Of a stretch of DNA of 49,048 nucleotides, positions 9,301 to 18,144 are shown in pieces (positions within the stretch are counted from its first letter, which is position 1; the number at the start of each line of letters is the position of its first letter). Source of the DNA: Paulinella micropora (taxonomy: Eukaryota > Cercozoa > Imbricatea > Euglyphida); NCBI GenBank assembly GCA_009731375.1, contig BJOX01000169.1, forward strand, positions 342,974 through 392,021. The letters are read 5' to 3'. Made by a program: the position numbers and the translations under genes. The notes beneath the pieces are model-generated. The model was not told the origin of the DNA. It did not search any database and saw only the letters and a list, made by a program, of their open reading frames with translations.

Positions 9301-10082
9301 TCTCCCGTTAGTTTAACGACTGCGGTGTCAAGAGCCGAAACATCAACACCATCAACATTACCGACATTTGCTACATTAAAACCCCCCATATTTAAATCTC
9401 CAAACATCATAGCGAGACCATCCAATCTAAGAAAAGGAGAGTTTGTGTTTCTCCATGGGCCTGTGCTATAAATGAGTAGTTGGTTATCGGTGGGTGTGCC
9501 CGTTATTGTAACATCGCTGTGTGTATTAATTGAGCCGTCCGCTGACACTTTATCATTATTATCTTCGTGCTCAGATATCCAAGTATCAACATCTTTGGTA
9601 TTTAGTAAATTAACTCCCGTTATATTCAAATTACCACCCATACTAATGTTGCCTGTTTCATCAACATTTATAGGAAATGTTTTATTTACCCAGTTTATTG
9701 AGTTATATGTTAGATAACTATTCATCGCGATTGGTGCTGTAATGACTACATCCGTTAATTTATCTAGTTCAAAGTCGCTTATATAACTTGAATTTAATGT
9801 AGCAAATGAAGAATTACCCAACCCGTCCGTTTTTAATACTTGGTTCGCCGTGCCGTCCGCTATTGGTAAGTCGTATTCGTTATTAATTGACACATAACCA
9901 GTATCAGATATCAACAAAGAGGAGTTATTATTTCGCGACGATATTGATATGTCATCCGTTTTTGCTTGTATTGAGTTTGCTTCAATATGATCGCCGTATA
10001 ATACTCCATCAACTTCTAAATCCTCGTCTATTATCACAGAGCCGTAATAGTGATATGCCCACGGATTTCCTAAATGGTTCAT
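6369..10082 (-). CDS. Trimeric tail-fiber-like protein with C-terminal S74 intramolecular chaperone
   Basis: 1237 residues. Residues 1 to ~110 are unique to this copy and are probably the virion-attachment end. From there to about 1060 the protein is a repetitive Gly/Asn/Thr-rich shaft in which a unit like VDGIDVSTLD..VVKLTGDQTI.G.KTF recurs at least four times, as in phage tail fibers. The end is a Peptidase_S74 domain: YSDRRKKEDI gives the catalytic Ser1097 and Lys1102 (spacing of five), followed by GLIAQELEEIL. In known S74 proteins the domain guides trimer folding and then cuts itself off just before the Ser, which would leave a 1096-residue fiber. A heptad-like stretch (KVVNLEKENKNLMNIL) ends the chaperone. 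The likely role is receptor binding. It is paired with a membrane-protein gene through an 11-base overlap. Confidence 0.9.
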   Translation of the reverse strand: MNHLGNPWAYHYYGSVIIDEDLEVDGVLYGDHIEANSIQAKTDDISISSRNNNSSLLISDTGYVSINNEYDLPIADGTANQVLKTDGLGNSSFATLNSSYISDFELDKLTDVVITAPIAMNSYLTYNSINWVNKTFPINVDETGNISMGGNLNITGVNLLNTKDVDTWISEHEDNNDKVSADGSINTHSDVTITGTPTDNQLLIYSTGPWRNTNSPFLRLDGLAMMFGDLNMGGFNVANVGNVDGVDVSALDTAVVKLTGDQTITGNKTFTTYVAVKDSNPLNTGKLFFNCNNDMGSIYSSEAGGATGYPLSFVGSSILFAPTTGGGITLTGNVFNFNSTTAISGLPAPFYDGDASTKAYTDTKLAKDGTTAMTGSLNMGGFAITNVGNVDGIDVSTLDTSVVKLTGDQTIAGTKTFSNIINASAGIDMKSQSITNVNLVDGVDVSTLDTSVVKLTGDQTIAGNKKFTSTLEVSGSSNPTTFDGIGIAFDTKIGMIAAQKTATATWYPIQITGSYVELYSGNTLIITATGTTLSLNNNKITNLATPSATMDGANKSYVDTLDGQNVKLTGNQTIAGIKTYSSGVEITGNSINSTTKGTFIVFNSTSNIGSIASLDMKTATYYNFEISAKKISFIIDGTIVGWVNASGLDCNSSKIANLGTPTLATDGATKGYADTLDGQNVKLSTDQTITGSKTFNGASTVIKYLTLTNNADFNNQTITNGGNITYNGARILNQNGGDIFFSQTSGDYQYFLFTLNTATSGTANQRGYVFTNVASDVKGAGLYISKLLDNKSASSDIVSFNNAGGMRFYGALDMNSNNITNGGTITGTTITSTAGISTTTLTASGLITANASISTTTAAASGLITANAGITYTGTLTSATNVSGAKIGVQGITDGTNAKGIFLWDTTNTSWGIYAASGGALNTRGLAVSGNDFSSYSFRFRVANDATMGFVWENSSEQLLMSLNGANGTLWTKGLITASAGITYSGVLSSASASTNGAKIAIQVQTDGTNARGIFVWDIGDSNWGIYMSQSGANKSLSGGTAPAGGGGGLTSYSIRFRVNGSSTSGFIWENNSNTALMSLRASDGQLWVLSNPIQYSDRRKKEDIKECLGLDFINKLNPVCHRMIDDKKKCRTGLIAQELEEILTEMDMLDFGGFIKETIMVPCPKQRKEYELKGVSVNPEDVKCIDSGDVGYGIGYSEFIAPLIKAVQQLSEKVVNLEKENKNLMNILQEIRENVK

Positions 10083-10130
10083 ATTTTAATTCTATTATTT
10101 TATATTGTAGAATATATAGTTTAAAAAAAT
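10083..10130. promoter_or_regulatory. Divergent promoter region between fiber and 10,131 gene
   Basis: This 48-base spacer between divergent starts is almost pure A/T. It has a TATA-like stretch for each direction: tatattgtag/tataaaataatag toward the fiber, and gaatatatag toward 10,131. No other element is seen in it. Confidence 0.4.
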
Positions 10131-10760
10131 ATGAATATATTCGGCCGATCGCAAGAACAGCAGTCAATAGATACTAAAACTATTGCAATCACTGCTACAC
10201 CGACATTAACAAGAAACATTCAAAATGCGTATGTTGGCCTTGATCTTAGGTCGTGGATGGAAAGTTCCACATTTACTACTCTTTGCACGGGCGGTTATGG
10301 TAGCAAAACAATATCTAATTTAGGATATGGTTATTTCATTAAAGTTGCTTTTCGCGGGTCTTTGAATTTGCCCGCCCCGTCTGGAATAGGAACCTTTCAG
10401 TTCTGGTTTCATAAAACGGACGGAACCAATGTTGATGACTTTTACAGCGAAGTGCTAAATTATACAACCGCCATTGAGTATAAGTCTTTTGATTGTATAT
10501 GGCTAATTCAAAGATACGGAGTCCAAATGAAAATGATATGGTTAATGACTTGTCCAAATCCCGCGGATACCACCAATAATACAACAATACGAATTTCTGG
10601 AAATACGACTAATGAGGTTTTATTGACATATGCGACAGATGCTCCAATAACATTGGAAGTATATTATAAAACGGCATCTGCGGATTATGTATCTTTTAAA
10701 CCATCATATTTTAATATTGATGTTATGAGAGACATAGCACTGACCGCCGCTTACACATGA
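10131..10760 (+). CDS. Unknown beta-rich protein, possible minor virion protein
   Basis: 209 residues with no recognised family. The composition (many Thr, Tyr, Phe, Gly and alternating hydrophobic residues, no long helices) suggests an all-beta fold such as those of capsid, penton or fiber-knob proteins, but no motif proves this. The start at 10,131 lies after a TATA-like stretch and an A-run, facing away from the fiber gene. Its stop overlaps the end of the convergent gene at 10,751 by ten bases. The right element has no obvious counterpart. The 120-residue protein at 48,025 is similarly beta-rich, but I see no clear similarity. Confidence 0.7.
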   Translation: MNIFGRSQEQQSIDTKTIAITATPTLTRNIQNAYVGLDLRSWMESSTFTTLCTGGYGSKTISNLGYGYFIKVAFRGSLNLPAPSGIGTFQFWFHKTDGTNVDDFYSEVLNYTTAIEYKSFDCIWLIQRYGVQMKMIWLMTCPNPADTTNNTTIRISGNTTNEVLLTYATDAPITLEVYYKTASADYVSFKPSYFNIDVMRDIALTAAYT

Positions 10761-11440
10761 AACCTGTCATACATATCTTTTAGCGTCGTGAGTTTGCCCT
10801 CGTGTTGAGATAAGACATCGCGGAAAAATGTCTTATAATCTAACTTACCATATTTAAGAATGGGACGTTGGTCTGGTGGTATGTGTGCGTATCTACTCTC
10901 GTGCCATTTCTTCATATCCTCCTGCATTATGGTGCGGTCTTCCACTTTCATATACAAGAAGTTAAAAGGGTCTTTTGATACTTTCAAATGTGCCGTTATT
11001 ATTTCATAGCAACTATACCAGTACTTATACCCGCTCTCGGGCGGATTCCGCTTTGCTTTAATTGGCGTTTTCTTTTCCTTTGGTGGTGTGGGTTCCTCTT
11101 TCGTTTCTAAAACTAGTAATTCTTTTTTTGCTAATTCTTCTCCTACGTTGGTCTTGATTTCGGTAATACCAGTCTCCTTCAAATCACTTTCTTTAAAAGG
11201 TGTAAATTCTTCTGGTTCAAAGAATTTTTTCATCGTATCGGAAGAAGGTAATACAACTTCAACATTACCGTCTACGGCGGTAGCATCCGCTGTATCACCT
11301 TCTGGTTTTGGTTCGGGTCGGTATTTTTCGTAAAATGCGACGATATCAGGTTTAAGTGATTTGCTTGTTGGCAGTTTTATATCACTACTTAAATGAGTCC
11401 ATTTGGTGATTTCGTCCAAATAAGTTTGCTTTGTGCTCAT
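10751..11440 (-). CDS. Unknown protein with acidic/proline linker
   Basis: 229 residues. An N-terminal ~45-residue segment that may be a small helical domain is followed by a low-complexity linker rich in Glu, Pro, Lys and Thr (about 48-135). The C-terminal ~95 residues are aromatic and charged (ESGYKYWYSCYEII, later YGKLDYKTFFRDVL). No known family is recognised. A TATA-like ctattatatag stands 6-16 bases upstream of the start. It is on the same strand as the helicase and 40 bases downstream of it, so a replication-linked or structural role is possible. The sequence does not decide. Confidence 0.7.
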   Translation of the reverse strand: MSTKQTYLDEITKWTHLSSDIKLPTSKSLKPDIVAFYEKYRPEPKPEGDTADATAVDGNVEVVLPSSDTMKKFFEPEEFTPFKESDLKETGITEIKTNVGEELAKKELLVLETKEEPTPPKEKKTPIKAKRNPPESGYKYWYSCYEIITAHLKVSKDPFNFLYMKVEDRTIMQEDMKKWHESRYAHIPPDQRPILKYGKLDYKTFFRDVLSQHEGKLTTLKDMYDRFHV

Positions 11441-11480
11441 GTTCTATATAATAGAGGGAAAAAAATCCGTTTTATATTAT

Positions 11481-14000
11481 TTATTTCCAATATTGAAATT
11501 CTTCACTATACTCATCTCCTTCTTCATCAACTCCTGAACCAAAATCAAAATCAAATGTGTCGTCCTTTATGTATTCCCTTATGCTATCTCTGATTGATTG
11601 TATATTAATAGAAAACCTGTATTTTCTGTTGTTTTTACCTCCAGATTGTTTTGGTTTATCAACCCCCACATGTTTGAGTTGAGTATAGAAAGCGCCTTTA
11701 TGATACGTAATTCCACTATCTGAACACCATGATTTATATTTATCACACAGATATTGTGCATCCATCTTAATTTCTCTATTTTCAACTTTTTCAAATTTTG
11801 CTTCAATAAATTCAATCATGAATTTAATACCCTTTGGAAGATTGTGCATTTTTTGTTCGGTCTTGTATTGAGTTTTATACGCGGTCATAACATTAATCTC
11901 CTCATACTTTCTTATAGCAAAATATTCAAAGGCACATCTCATGAAATCATCATTACTTATTTCGTCAAATATTGGTTTAAAATAATCCTTATCATCAGCA
12001 TGTGCTCCACTTAATCTATGTAAGGAATATCGTCTATCACTGCCTTCTATGTATAGTGTGTTTTCGTTGTTAGTATAAAACCAATATCTGGAGAAATGTT
12101 TCACTTTGTATTGCTTACTCCCCTTAGGTTCCACTATCTCATCTTTTTGGTCTATTTGACTTTTAAGACGATCGCTATTTGTAAAGGCTCCTCCTTTCTC
12201 TGGGAGTTCTTCAAACACTTTCAATATTTTATTGGAATACGCTACGTTAAACTTTTCCATGTAGCGATTAAAATCTTTAATAACTACATGATTTTGTGTT
12301 CCAAGAAGTCGCTCCATAAACTTTGACAACAACCCTTTACCAGTCCCCTGAACGGAATAGAATAAATGGCCTATACCGCGGTTCTTATTTGGCATTTGAA
12401 TCATGTCCGCTACGTGGTCTAAGAAGTTATTGTATTCCCCTTCGCCTTCAGTAAAGAAGTCTGTTTTCAAATGTTTATACAAATTGCTTTCCTCAAAGTT
12501 GTATTTTGTTGAAACACTATCAAATGGTACATTATCTAACGGGAAGCCCATAAATAAGTTCAATTTATTTGAATACTTATTCGGCACACCCACTCGTTTT
12601 AGATAAGGATAAAACATAAAATCATCATACCGTTTTACATTCCGTTTAAATATCTGATTATGGACGAAATCATTTCCAAATTGAGTGTATAACCACTGTT
12701 TCGCACTTGGTAATTTCTTCGTTTCTTTACATTCACTGAGATCTTTTATGTATTCGGGGTTGATTACAAAACATTCATAATCTAATGAAGATTTCATTGT
12801 TCCCACGTCAACCTGTACATAATATTCGGTCCTTTCTCCCGTTTCTTCGTCAATATCAAGGTTCAATGTCATTGCGCATTGTCCGCCACCTCTAGTCACG
12901 ATATTTATAGATTTTAACCATTCATTTAATCTTTCTAGACTTGCTACATTCGGACCACAATCTTTAACATATACATTATCTATATCGCCAAAGTATTTAA
13001 GGCTTGGATATTCAAATGTCGCTACATCCTTCGGAATTGTTAAGCAATCATCCATATCTTTTATTTTAAGGGCCATGTCGATATTTAATGTATCTTTAAT
13101 GAATTTGGAACATCCAATCAAATCATATTCTTTTTTTTCCAACATCAACCCGTCAAAACATAGCACACAGGTTTTAGGATTTCCAAAATACGAAATCATC
13201 GCTTGTAAGATATTATTCTCCATATCGCATAGAAGGGTATTCATGAAACTGGCTTGATGGTTGAAATTATCACCCTTTGCTATTCTCTTTTGTTTAATCC
13301 GTTCAAAGTCTTCCAAATAAGTATTTGCAAATTGAGTGTGTAAAGTTATCATTTCTTGTTTGAAATTAGTCAGAAATTTTGTCTTTATTCTGGTGGTTTT
13401 ACTATTATTGGTAATGATATGAGTTTTTCCCTCACCTTTCATTATCCTTGATTCCTTTTTGATCGCTTCATGTGGTGGCTTTTTATCATCACTCCCTCCA
13501 TATATAATTCTTTCAAGATCTAGATATCTAAGTTCTAAAATCCTTATTTTACACCTATATTTATTGCACATTTCTGTATCATATCCAAACATGGTCCCAT
13601 GTTCTTTTTTTAGAAGATCAATCTTAGTTTTAATTTCTGGTAGTTCCATTTTGTAATAACATGAATAATGTGCCGATTGTAAACTATGTACGCCTTCTAC
13701 GATCACATTTTGACATATCACGCATTGTCGTCTCTCCATATATTCCAACGGTTCACTTTCGCCATTTCTAACTTTATAGAAATGATTGTAAGAACACACC
13801 GCCCCCACATAGATTATATAATGATCCCAGTAGTATGGATAGGCCCTTGTAATTTGTTTATTACATAAACATCTATTTATGTTGTTTAAGTTATCAAACT
13901 TCTCGCACATTTCAATCTCTGCTGGTTTCCATAATCCTTTGTCAGGCTGTATTTTGGATAATGTTTGTACTATCCGTGCCTCGGCCGTTGTCTTCGCCAT
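11481..14000 (-). CDS. D5-like superfamily 3 helicase (replication protein)
   Basis: 839 residues counted from the ATG at 14,000. An ORF 15 codons longer exists, but this start shares its leader with the 14,214 gene. The C-terminal half is an SF3 helicase: Walker A around QGTGKG (Lys555), Walker B with an acidic pair Glu597/Glu598 (KVFEELPEKG), a polar motif FYTNNEN and an Arg-rich SDRRYSLHR downstream. These are typical of D5-like helicases that replicate NCLDVs, virophages and PLVs. The N-terminal half has Cys pairs (CVICQ) and a FDGLM segment that could belong to a primase- or polymerase-type palm. That assignment is weak. The gene looks intact. Confidence 0.88.
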   Translation of the reverse strand: MAKTTAEARIVQTLSKIQPDKGLWKPAEIEMCEKFDNLNNINRCLCNKQITRAYPYYWDHYIIYVGAVCSYNHFYKVRNGESEPLEYMERRQCVICQNVIVEGVHSLQSAHYSCYYKMELPEIKTKIDLLKKEHGTMFGYDTEMCNKYRCKIRILELRYLDLERIIYGGSDDKKPPHEAIKKESRIMKGEGKTHIITNNSKTTRIKTKFLTNFKQEMITLHTQFANTYLEDFERIKQKRIAKGDNFNHQASFMNTLLCDMENNILQAMISYFGNPKTCVLCFDGLMLEKKEYDLIGCSKFIKDTLNIDMALKIKDMDDCLTIPKDVATFEYPSLKYFGDIDNVYVKDCGPNVASLERLNEWLKSINIVTRGGGQCAMTLNLDIDEETGERTEYYVQVDVGTMKSSLDYECFVINPEYIKDLSECKETKKLPSAKQWLYTQFGNDFVHNQIFKRNVKRYDDFMFYPYLKRVGVPNKYSNKLNLFMGFPLDNVPFDSVSTKYNFEESNLYKHLKTDFFTEGEGEYNNFLDHVADMIQMPNKNRGIGHLFYSVQGTGKGLLSKFMERLLGTQNHVVIKDFNRYMEKFNVAYSNKILKVFEELPEKGGAFTNSDRLKSQIDQKDEIVEPKGSKQYKVKHFSRYWFYTNNENTLYIEGSDRRYSLHRLSGAHADDKDYFKPIFDEISNDDFMRCAFEYFAIRKYEEINVMTAYKTQYKTEQKMHNLPKGIKFMIEFIEAKFEKVENREIKMDAQYLCDKYKSWCSDSGITYHKGAFYTQLKHVGVDKPKQSGGKNNRKYRFSINIQSIRDSIREYIKDDTFDFDFGSGVDEEGDEYSEEFQYWK

Positions 14001-14214
14001 TTGTCTTATGTATTGTATATATAAGAATATTATTATCTTTAACATGTTTTCTTTTTGATTTTTTCTTTAATAAAATAACTTCCCGATTTTCATTATAATA
14101 TCGTTTGCTCGCATCACGATACACTTGGGGCTTACTCTTCGCATATTTCCTCGCGGATTTTCTATGGGCTTCCTTTCGCTCTTCTTCAGTGAGATATTTT
14201 CTTGGCGGTGCCAT
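13942..14214 (-). CDS. Small basic protein overlapping the helicase start
   Basis: 90 residues. The first ~58 are very basic with aromatic spacing (LTEEERKEAHRKSARKYAK, then YRDASKRYYNENRE), a pattern seen in small DNA-binding or nuclease-associated modules of large DNA viruses. The tail is Asn/Thr-rich and is read in another frame across the helicase start, overlapping it by 59 bases. Support for a real gene comes from the leader: the bases before this ATG (AATACATAAGAC, then c, then aaATGGC) are nearly the same as before the helicase ATG. Function unknown. Confidence 0.6.
   Translation of the reverse strand: MAPPRKYLTEEERKEAHRKSARKYAKSKPQVYRDASKRYYNENREVILLKKKSKRKHVKDNNILIYTIHKTNGEDNGRGTDSTNIIQNTA
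14001..14030 (-). promoter_or_regulatory. Promoter/leader of the helicase gene, shared motif
   Basis: On the minus strand a TATA-like tatatata is followed by AATACATAAGAC and then aaATGGC. The same leader precedes the gene starting at 14,214 (14,215-14,240). The shared block fixes the likely helicase start at 14,000 and suggests that the two genes are controlled alike. Confidence 0.5.
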
Positions 14215-14988
14215 TTGGTCTTATGTATTATATTATATTCATTAATTATTTTAAATCAAAATTAAACATTTTTTTCGGACGGCTGAAGTCAGTCGGTTAT
14301 GGTCCTTATATAGTCCTTCATGAAGATCTTCTAATTTTTTCGGACCCCATCAAAAAAAAAAAGGACTTTATATCAAAAAACAAGGACGACTTATAAGAAG
14401 ATTTCCAATGAAATTCTATTTACTATTTACTTTATTATTTTACTTACTTATTTTGAATGAATTTTAAAGAAAATATAAATAAATAAAGATATAATATAAA
14501 GAGATTTATTGAATAAAACGACTTCCTGCCCGTCCTTAAAAATTTACTTAAAACTTAAATTTTTTGACAGGCCAATTGAAAAAAAAAATTATAAAATAAC
14601 TTTTTTTGTCCAGTCAATAGAACCTAACCCAAAAATAAGTAAGTTTTTTCGGACCCCTTTTTAAGCCTCGTTTATTTATAAAAACTCTTACTATCAATTT
14701 CAAAGAACTTAAAACTTATTTCCTAGAAAAAAGGGACTTTTTGCTCAAATTAATAATAAGACTTATTATAGATAAAATAACACTCCTATTAAAAGAAGAC
14801 TAAAAATAAAAAAGGGATAAGATAAAAAAAAATTTATCTTTTTTTTAGTTTTTTCAAAAAAAATTTAGATTTTTTCAAACTTTTTTGGAAAAAAAAAAAA
14901 CATTTCAAAAAAAAATAAGGACTTTGAAAAAAAAGAATGACACTTTATAAGAGTTATTTCGTCGTATCTAGCCTTGCTACCTTACTAC
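14215..14988. other. AT-rich gene-free stretch with repeated TTTTTTCGGAC motif
   Basis: No convincing gene is seen in ~770 bases. Apart from the first ~25 bases, which are a promoter, the stretch is made of A- and T-runs with recurring short blocks. TTTTTTCGGAC occurs three times on the plus strand (near 14,268, 14,336 and 14,646), and 'aaaaggactt'-type blocks occur several times. It is the largest non-coding stretch in either viral element, beside the replication gene. An origin or a control region is a possible reading, but nothing proves it. Confidence 0.4.
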
Positions 14989-15213
14989 CTACACCCCACA
15001 TTCCTTGCAACAATAAACACCCCTATAACGTCCGCGGATGTAGTTTGAACCACAGGTGTGGCAATAGTGTTTATACCTAGCCCTCTCTGTCGCACCCCTT
15101 ACCCTACAATCACTGCAAGTTTTCAACCTCCGTCCCTTGTCATTCAAGAATTGTACGGGCAGTCTCCAACATTTACACTTCCCGCACTTCTCGTGTTTTA
15201 TTTCTTCCGTCAT
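14989..15213 (-). CDS. Small zinc-ribbon protein
   Basis: 74 residues with four CxxC pairs: KCGKC (plus a further Cys), CSDC, CHTC and CKEC, separated by 17-20 basic residues. This is the layout of two small zinc-binding ribbons. The segment 'C-x2-C ... F-x3-G-x3-K-T-C-x2-C' is common in small virus and phage DNA-binding or transcription-related proteins. The start follows a TATA-like atataaaagg by a few bases. No exact family is assigned. It is the last gene of the left element before the foldback and the host repeats. Confidence 0.7.
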   Translation of the reverse strand: MTEEIKHEKCGKCKCWRLPVQFLNDKGRRLKTCSDCRVRGATERARYKHYCHTCGSNYIRGRYRGVYCCKECGV

Positions 15214-15379
15214 ATTATTCCTTTTATATATTGTTTATATGTCTCTAACATATAAATTGGTAAAATAATATCGTTAGTACTTTTACCGCGCCACCAATTT
15301 TTGGACAACGGGATCACTTTTGTCATTATGTCAAAAGCAAAAAGTAAAACTCTTTTTTTCCCCTTAGTAGTGTGGCTAT

Positions 15380-15425
15380 CGCCCCCTCCCCCCCCACGAA
15401 CTTCGTTCGTTGCCCCCCCTCCCCC
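15380..15425. repeat. C-rich stretch with a short perfect hairpin
   Basis: Two C-runs flank acgaac-ttc-gttcgt (15,396-15,410), a perfect 6-bp stem with a 3-base loop. It stands out from the AT-rich viral DNA to its left and lies just before the long foldback. The role is unknown. It could mark the end of the viral element. Confidence 0.5.
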
Positions 15426-15445
15426 ATTTGTTGTGTTTGATGATC

Positions 15446-15838
15446 ATTTATGTGTGGCGGACATGTCTATTCAAGTATTAAAAACAAGCACAGAAAAGAC
15501 GAAAAACACACACATGAAGACAGAAAACATACCTTTGTTTTACAAAAACACACATAGATTTTACCGAAATACAACAAACTAAGCACACTAAGAGAGATTT
15601 GGACAAAATAACGACAATTTTATATAAATGAAATTTAATATATATTTTTTAGAATAAAAAATATAAAATTGTCGTTATTTTGTCCAAATCTCTCTGTGTG
15701 CTTAGTTTGTTGTATTTCGGTAAAATCTATGTGTGTTTTTGTAAAACAAAGGTATGTTTTCTGTCTTCATGTGTGTGTTTTTCGTCTTTTCTGTGCTTGT
15801 TTTTAATACTTGAATAGACATGTCCGCCACACATAAAT
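15446..15838. repeat. Foldback: two ~180-bp inverted arms around a 35-base loop
   Basis: 15,446-15,625 and 15,661-15,838 are reverse complements with only a small difference (a two-base indel and neighbouring changes near 'cacactaagagag'). The loop 15,626-15,660 is A/T only apart from two G. Both arms can be read as the same short peptide, which follows from the symmetry and is not evidence for a gene. The viral genes stop just left of it, and (AT)n and CATA microsatellite begins at its right edge. It may be the resolved end of a linear viral genome, a foldback transposon or an assembly palindrome. Confidence 0.85.
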
Positions 15839-17260
15839 ATATATATATATATACATATACAGATACATGCATACACACATGCATACAAACAAGTATAAAA
15901 ATAACATACATGACATACATAACATACATAACATACATAACATAATGTGCAGCAAACATGACATACATGGCATACATGACATATATATCATACTCGTACA
16001 TTGTTAACATGCGTAATACACAACATGAATACATGTACATAGCATACCGCACAACATAGTACATACGTACCAGCATACATAGCATACATACAGATACGAA
16101 GCATGCATACGTTTACATAACATGCATAACATGGATAAACTTGCATACATGCATACATGCATACATGCATACTCATATCATACATACATACATACATACA
16201 TACATACATACACATACATACATACATACATGCATTACCGTGTCGGCGCGATCTGTCTTGTTGGCGAAGTCCGACGCACGCAGATCGGAGGCGGCTGACC
16301 CCATTTCAATGCATACAAACAAACAAACATACAGGTATACAGACATACAAACAAACCAACCAACAAACAAACAAACCATACATACATATATACATACATA
16401 CGTGTACTCTTCAATCTGCCCAACATACATACATATATACATACACACGCACACACGCATACATACATACATGTATACATACATACATACATGCGTATAC
16501 ATAGATACATGCATACATACGTACAAACATGTATACATACATACATACATACATACATGCATACATACATACATACATAACATACATACATACGTGCATG
16601 TGTACATACATACATACATACATACATACATACATACATACATACATACATACATGCAAATCTACATACATACATACATACGTACATGCATACATACATA
16701 CATACATGCAATCTACATACATACATACATACATGCATAGATACCGAAGTTGACGTGGCGCTTGCGGTGCTTCTGACAGCGCTTGCACATATGACCTACA
16801 TACATACATACATACATACATACATACATGCATGCATGCATGCATACTGCATACATACATACATGCATGCATACATACATACACACACATACATACATAC
16901 ATACATACACACATACACACATACATATACATACATACATACATACATACATACATACATACGTACATACACATACATACATGCATACATGCATACATAC
17001 CAAAGGGACTGGCTTCGAAAGCACAGTCAGTAGTCGGGGCCGTATGTAGAGTGAACGACTGCAGCATACATACATGCATACATACATACATACATACATA
17101 CATACATACATACATGCATTCCTATATACATAGTAGAACGACGGCAACAGCCGTATGCAGAGTGAACGACTGCAGCAGTATACATACATACATACATACA
17201 TACATACATACATACATACATACATACACACATACATTCACACATACATGCGTACATACA
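15839..17260. repeat. CATA/TACA tetranucleotide array with short unique islands
   Basis: The plus strand reads cataca repeats with variants (catg, cacaca, aaca). Unique islands break it at ~16,230-16,310, ~16,741-16,798, ~17,001-17,066 and ~17,122-17,178. The last two share a 28-base block, gccgtatg(t/c)agagtgaac and what follows, at 17,039 and 17,150; a decayed third copy is at 17,340. All long open frames here (His/Thr/Ile or Met/Tyr/Val/Cys-rich) are products of the repeat, not genes. Confidence 0.9.
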
Positions 17261-17404
17261 TAGTAGATGCAGCTTTTGTGTACGAGTGCGTGTGTGCGTT
17301 TCTGTACATTTGTGAGTGTGTATGTGTATGTGTCTGCATGCCATATGCAGAATGAATGACTATAGGAACAATGCACATACACAGATACCCAGACACGCGA
17401 TTTA

Positions 17405-18102
17405 TGATGTATGTATGTATGTATGTATGTATTGTATGACATTGTACATATGCATATACGTATGTATGTATGCATGTATGTATGTACATATGTATGTATG
17501 TATGAAAGTATATAATATGTAAGTATGTAAGCAAGTATGCAAGTAAGTATGTAAATTAGGATGTAAGTGAGTATGTAAGTAAGTATGTAAGTAAGTATGT
17601 AAGTAAGTATGTAAGTAAGTATGTATTTAAGTAGAGTAAGTAAGTAAGTAAGTAAGTAAGCAAGTAAGTTATTTATAAGTAAGCATACATGCATGTAGGT
17701 GTGTAATGTAAGCGTAAATATGATGTAATGTAATGTAATGTAGTGTAATGTAATGTAATGTAATGTAATCTAATGTAATGTAATGTAATGTAAATGTAAA
17801 TGTAATGCCATGTAATGTCATGTAATGTCATGTAATGAGTAAAGTCATGTGATGTAATGTTATGTAATGGACGGATGGACGGATGGATGGGATGGGTGGG
17901 ATGGATGGGATGGGATGGATGGATGGATGGATGACGGATGGACGGAACGATGCATGGATCGATGGATGGATGGATGGATGGGTGGATGGATGGATGGATG
18001 GATGGATGCATGGATGGATGGATGGATGGATGGATGCATGGATGGATGGATGGATGGATGGATGGAATCAGGATGGATGGATATCGATGGTATTCAAGGT
18101 GC

Positions 18103-18141
<39 letters not shown>
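17405..18141. repeat. Series of short tandem repeats: TATG, AAGT, TAATG, GGAT, AT
   Basis: Successive blocks are TATG (17,405-17,520), AAGTAAGTATG (17,520-17,690), TAATG (about 17,700-17,870), GGAT (17,868-18,070) and AT (18,110-18,141). The TATG block has the opposite strand polarity to the CATA array before it. No gene is seen. Confidence 0.9.

Positions 18142-18144
<3 letters not shown>

Noticed and set aside
6613-9717. Plus-strand frames opposite the fiber gene
   Set aside because: They are shadows of the repetitive fiber sequence.
15301-16085. Two short frames sharing the same C-terminal peptide on opposite strands
   Set aside because: The identity follows from the foldback arms. No leader or family supports a gene.
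15839-18141. A CRISPR array
   Set aside because: The units are 4-5 bases without spacers, and there are no cas genes. The DNA is eukaryotic.
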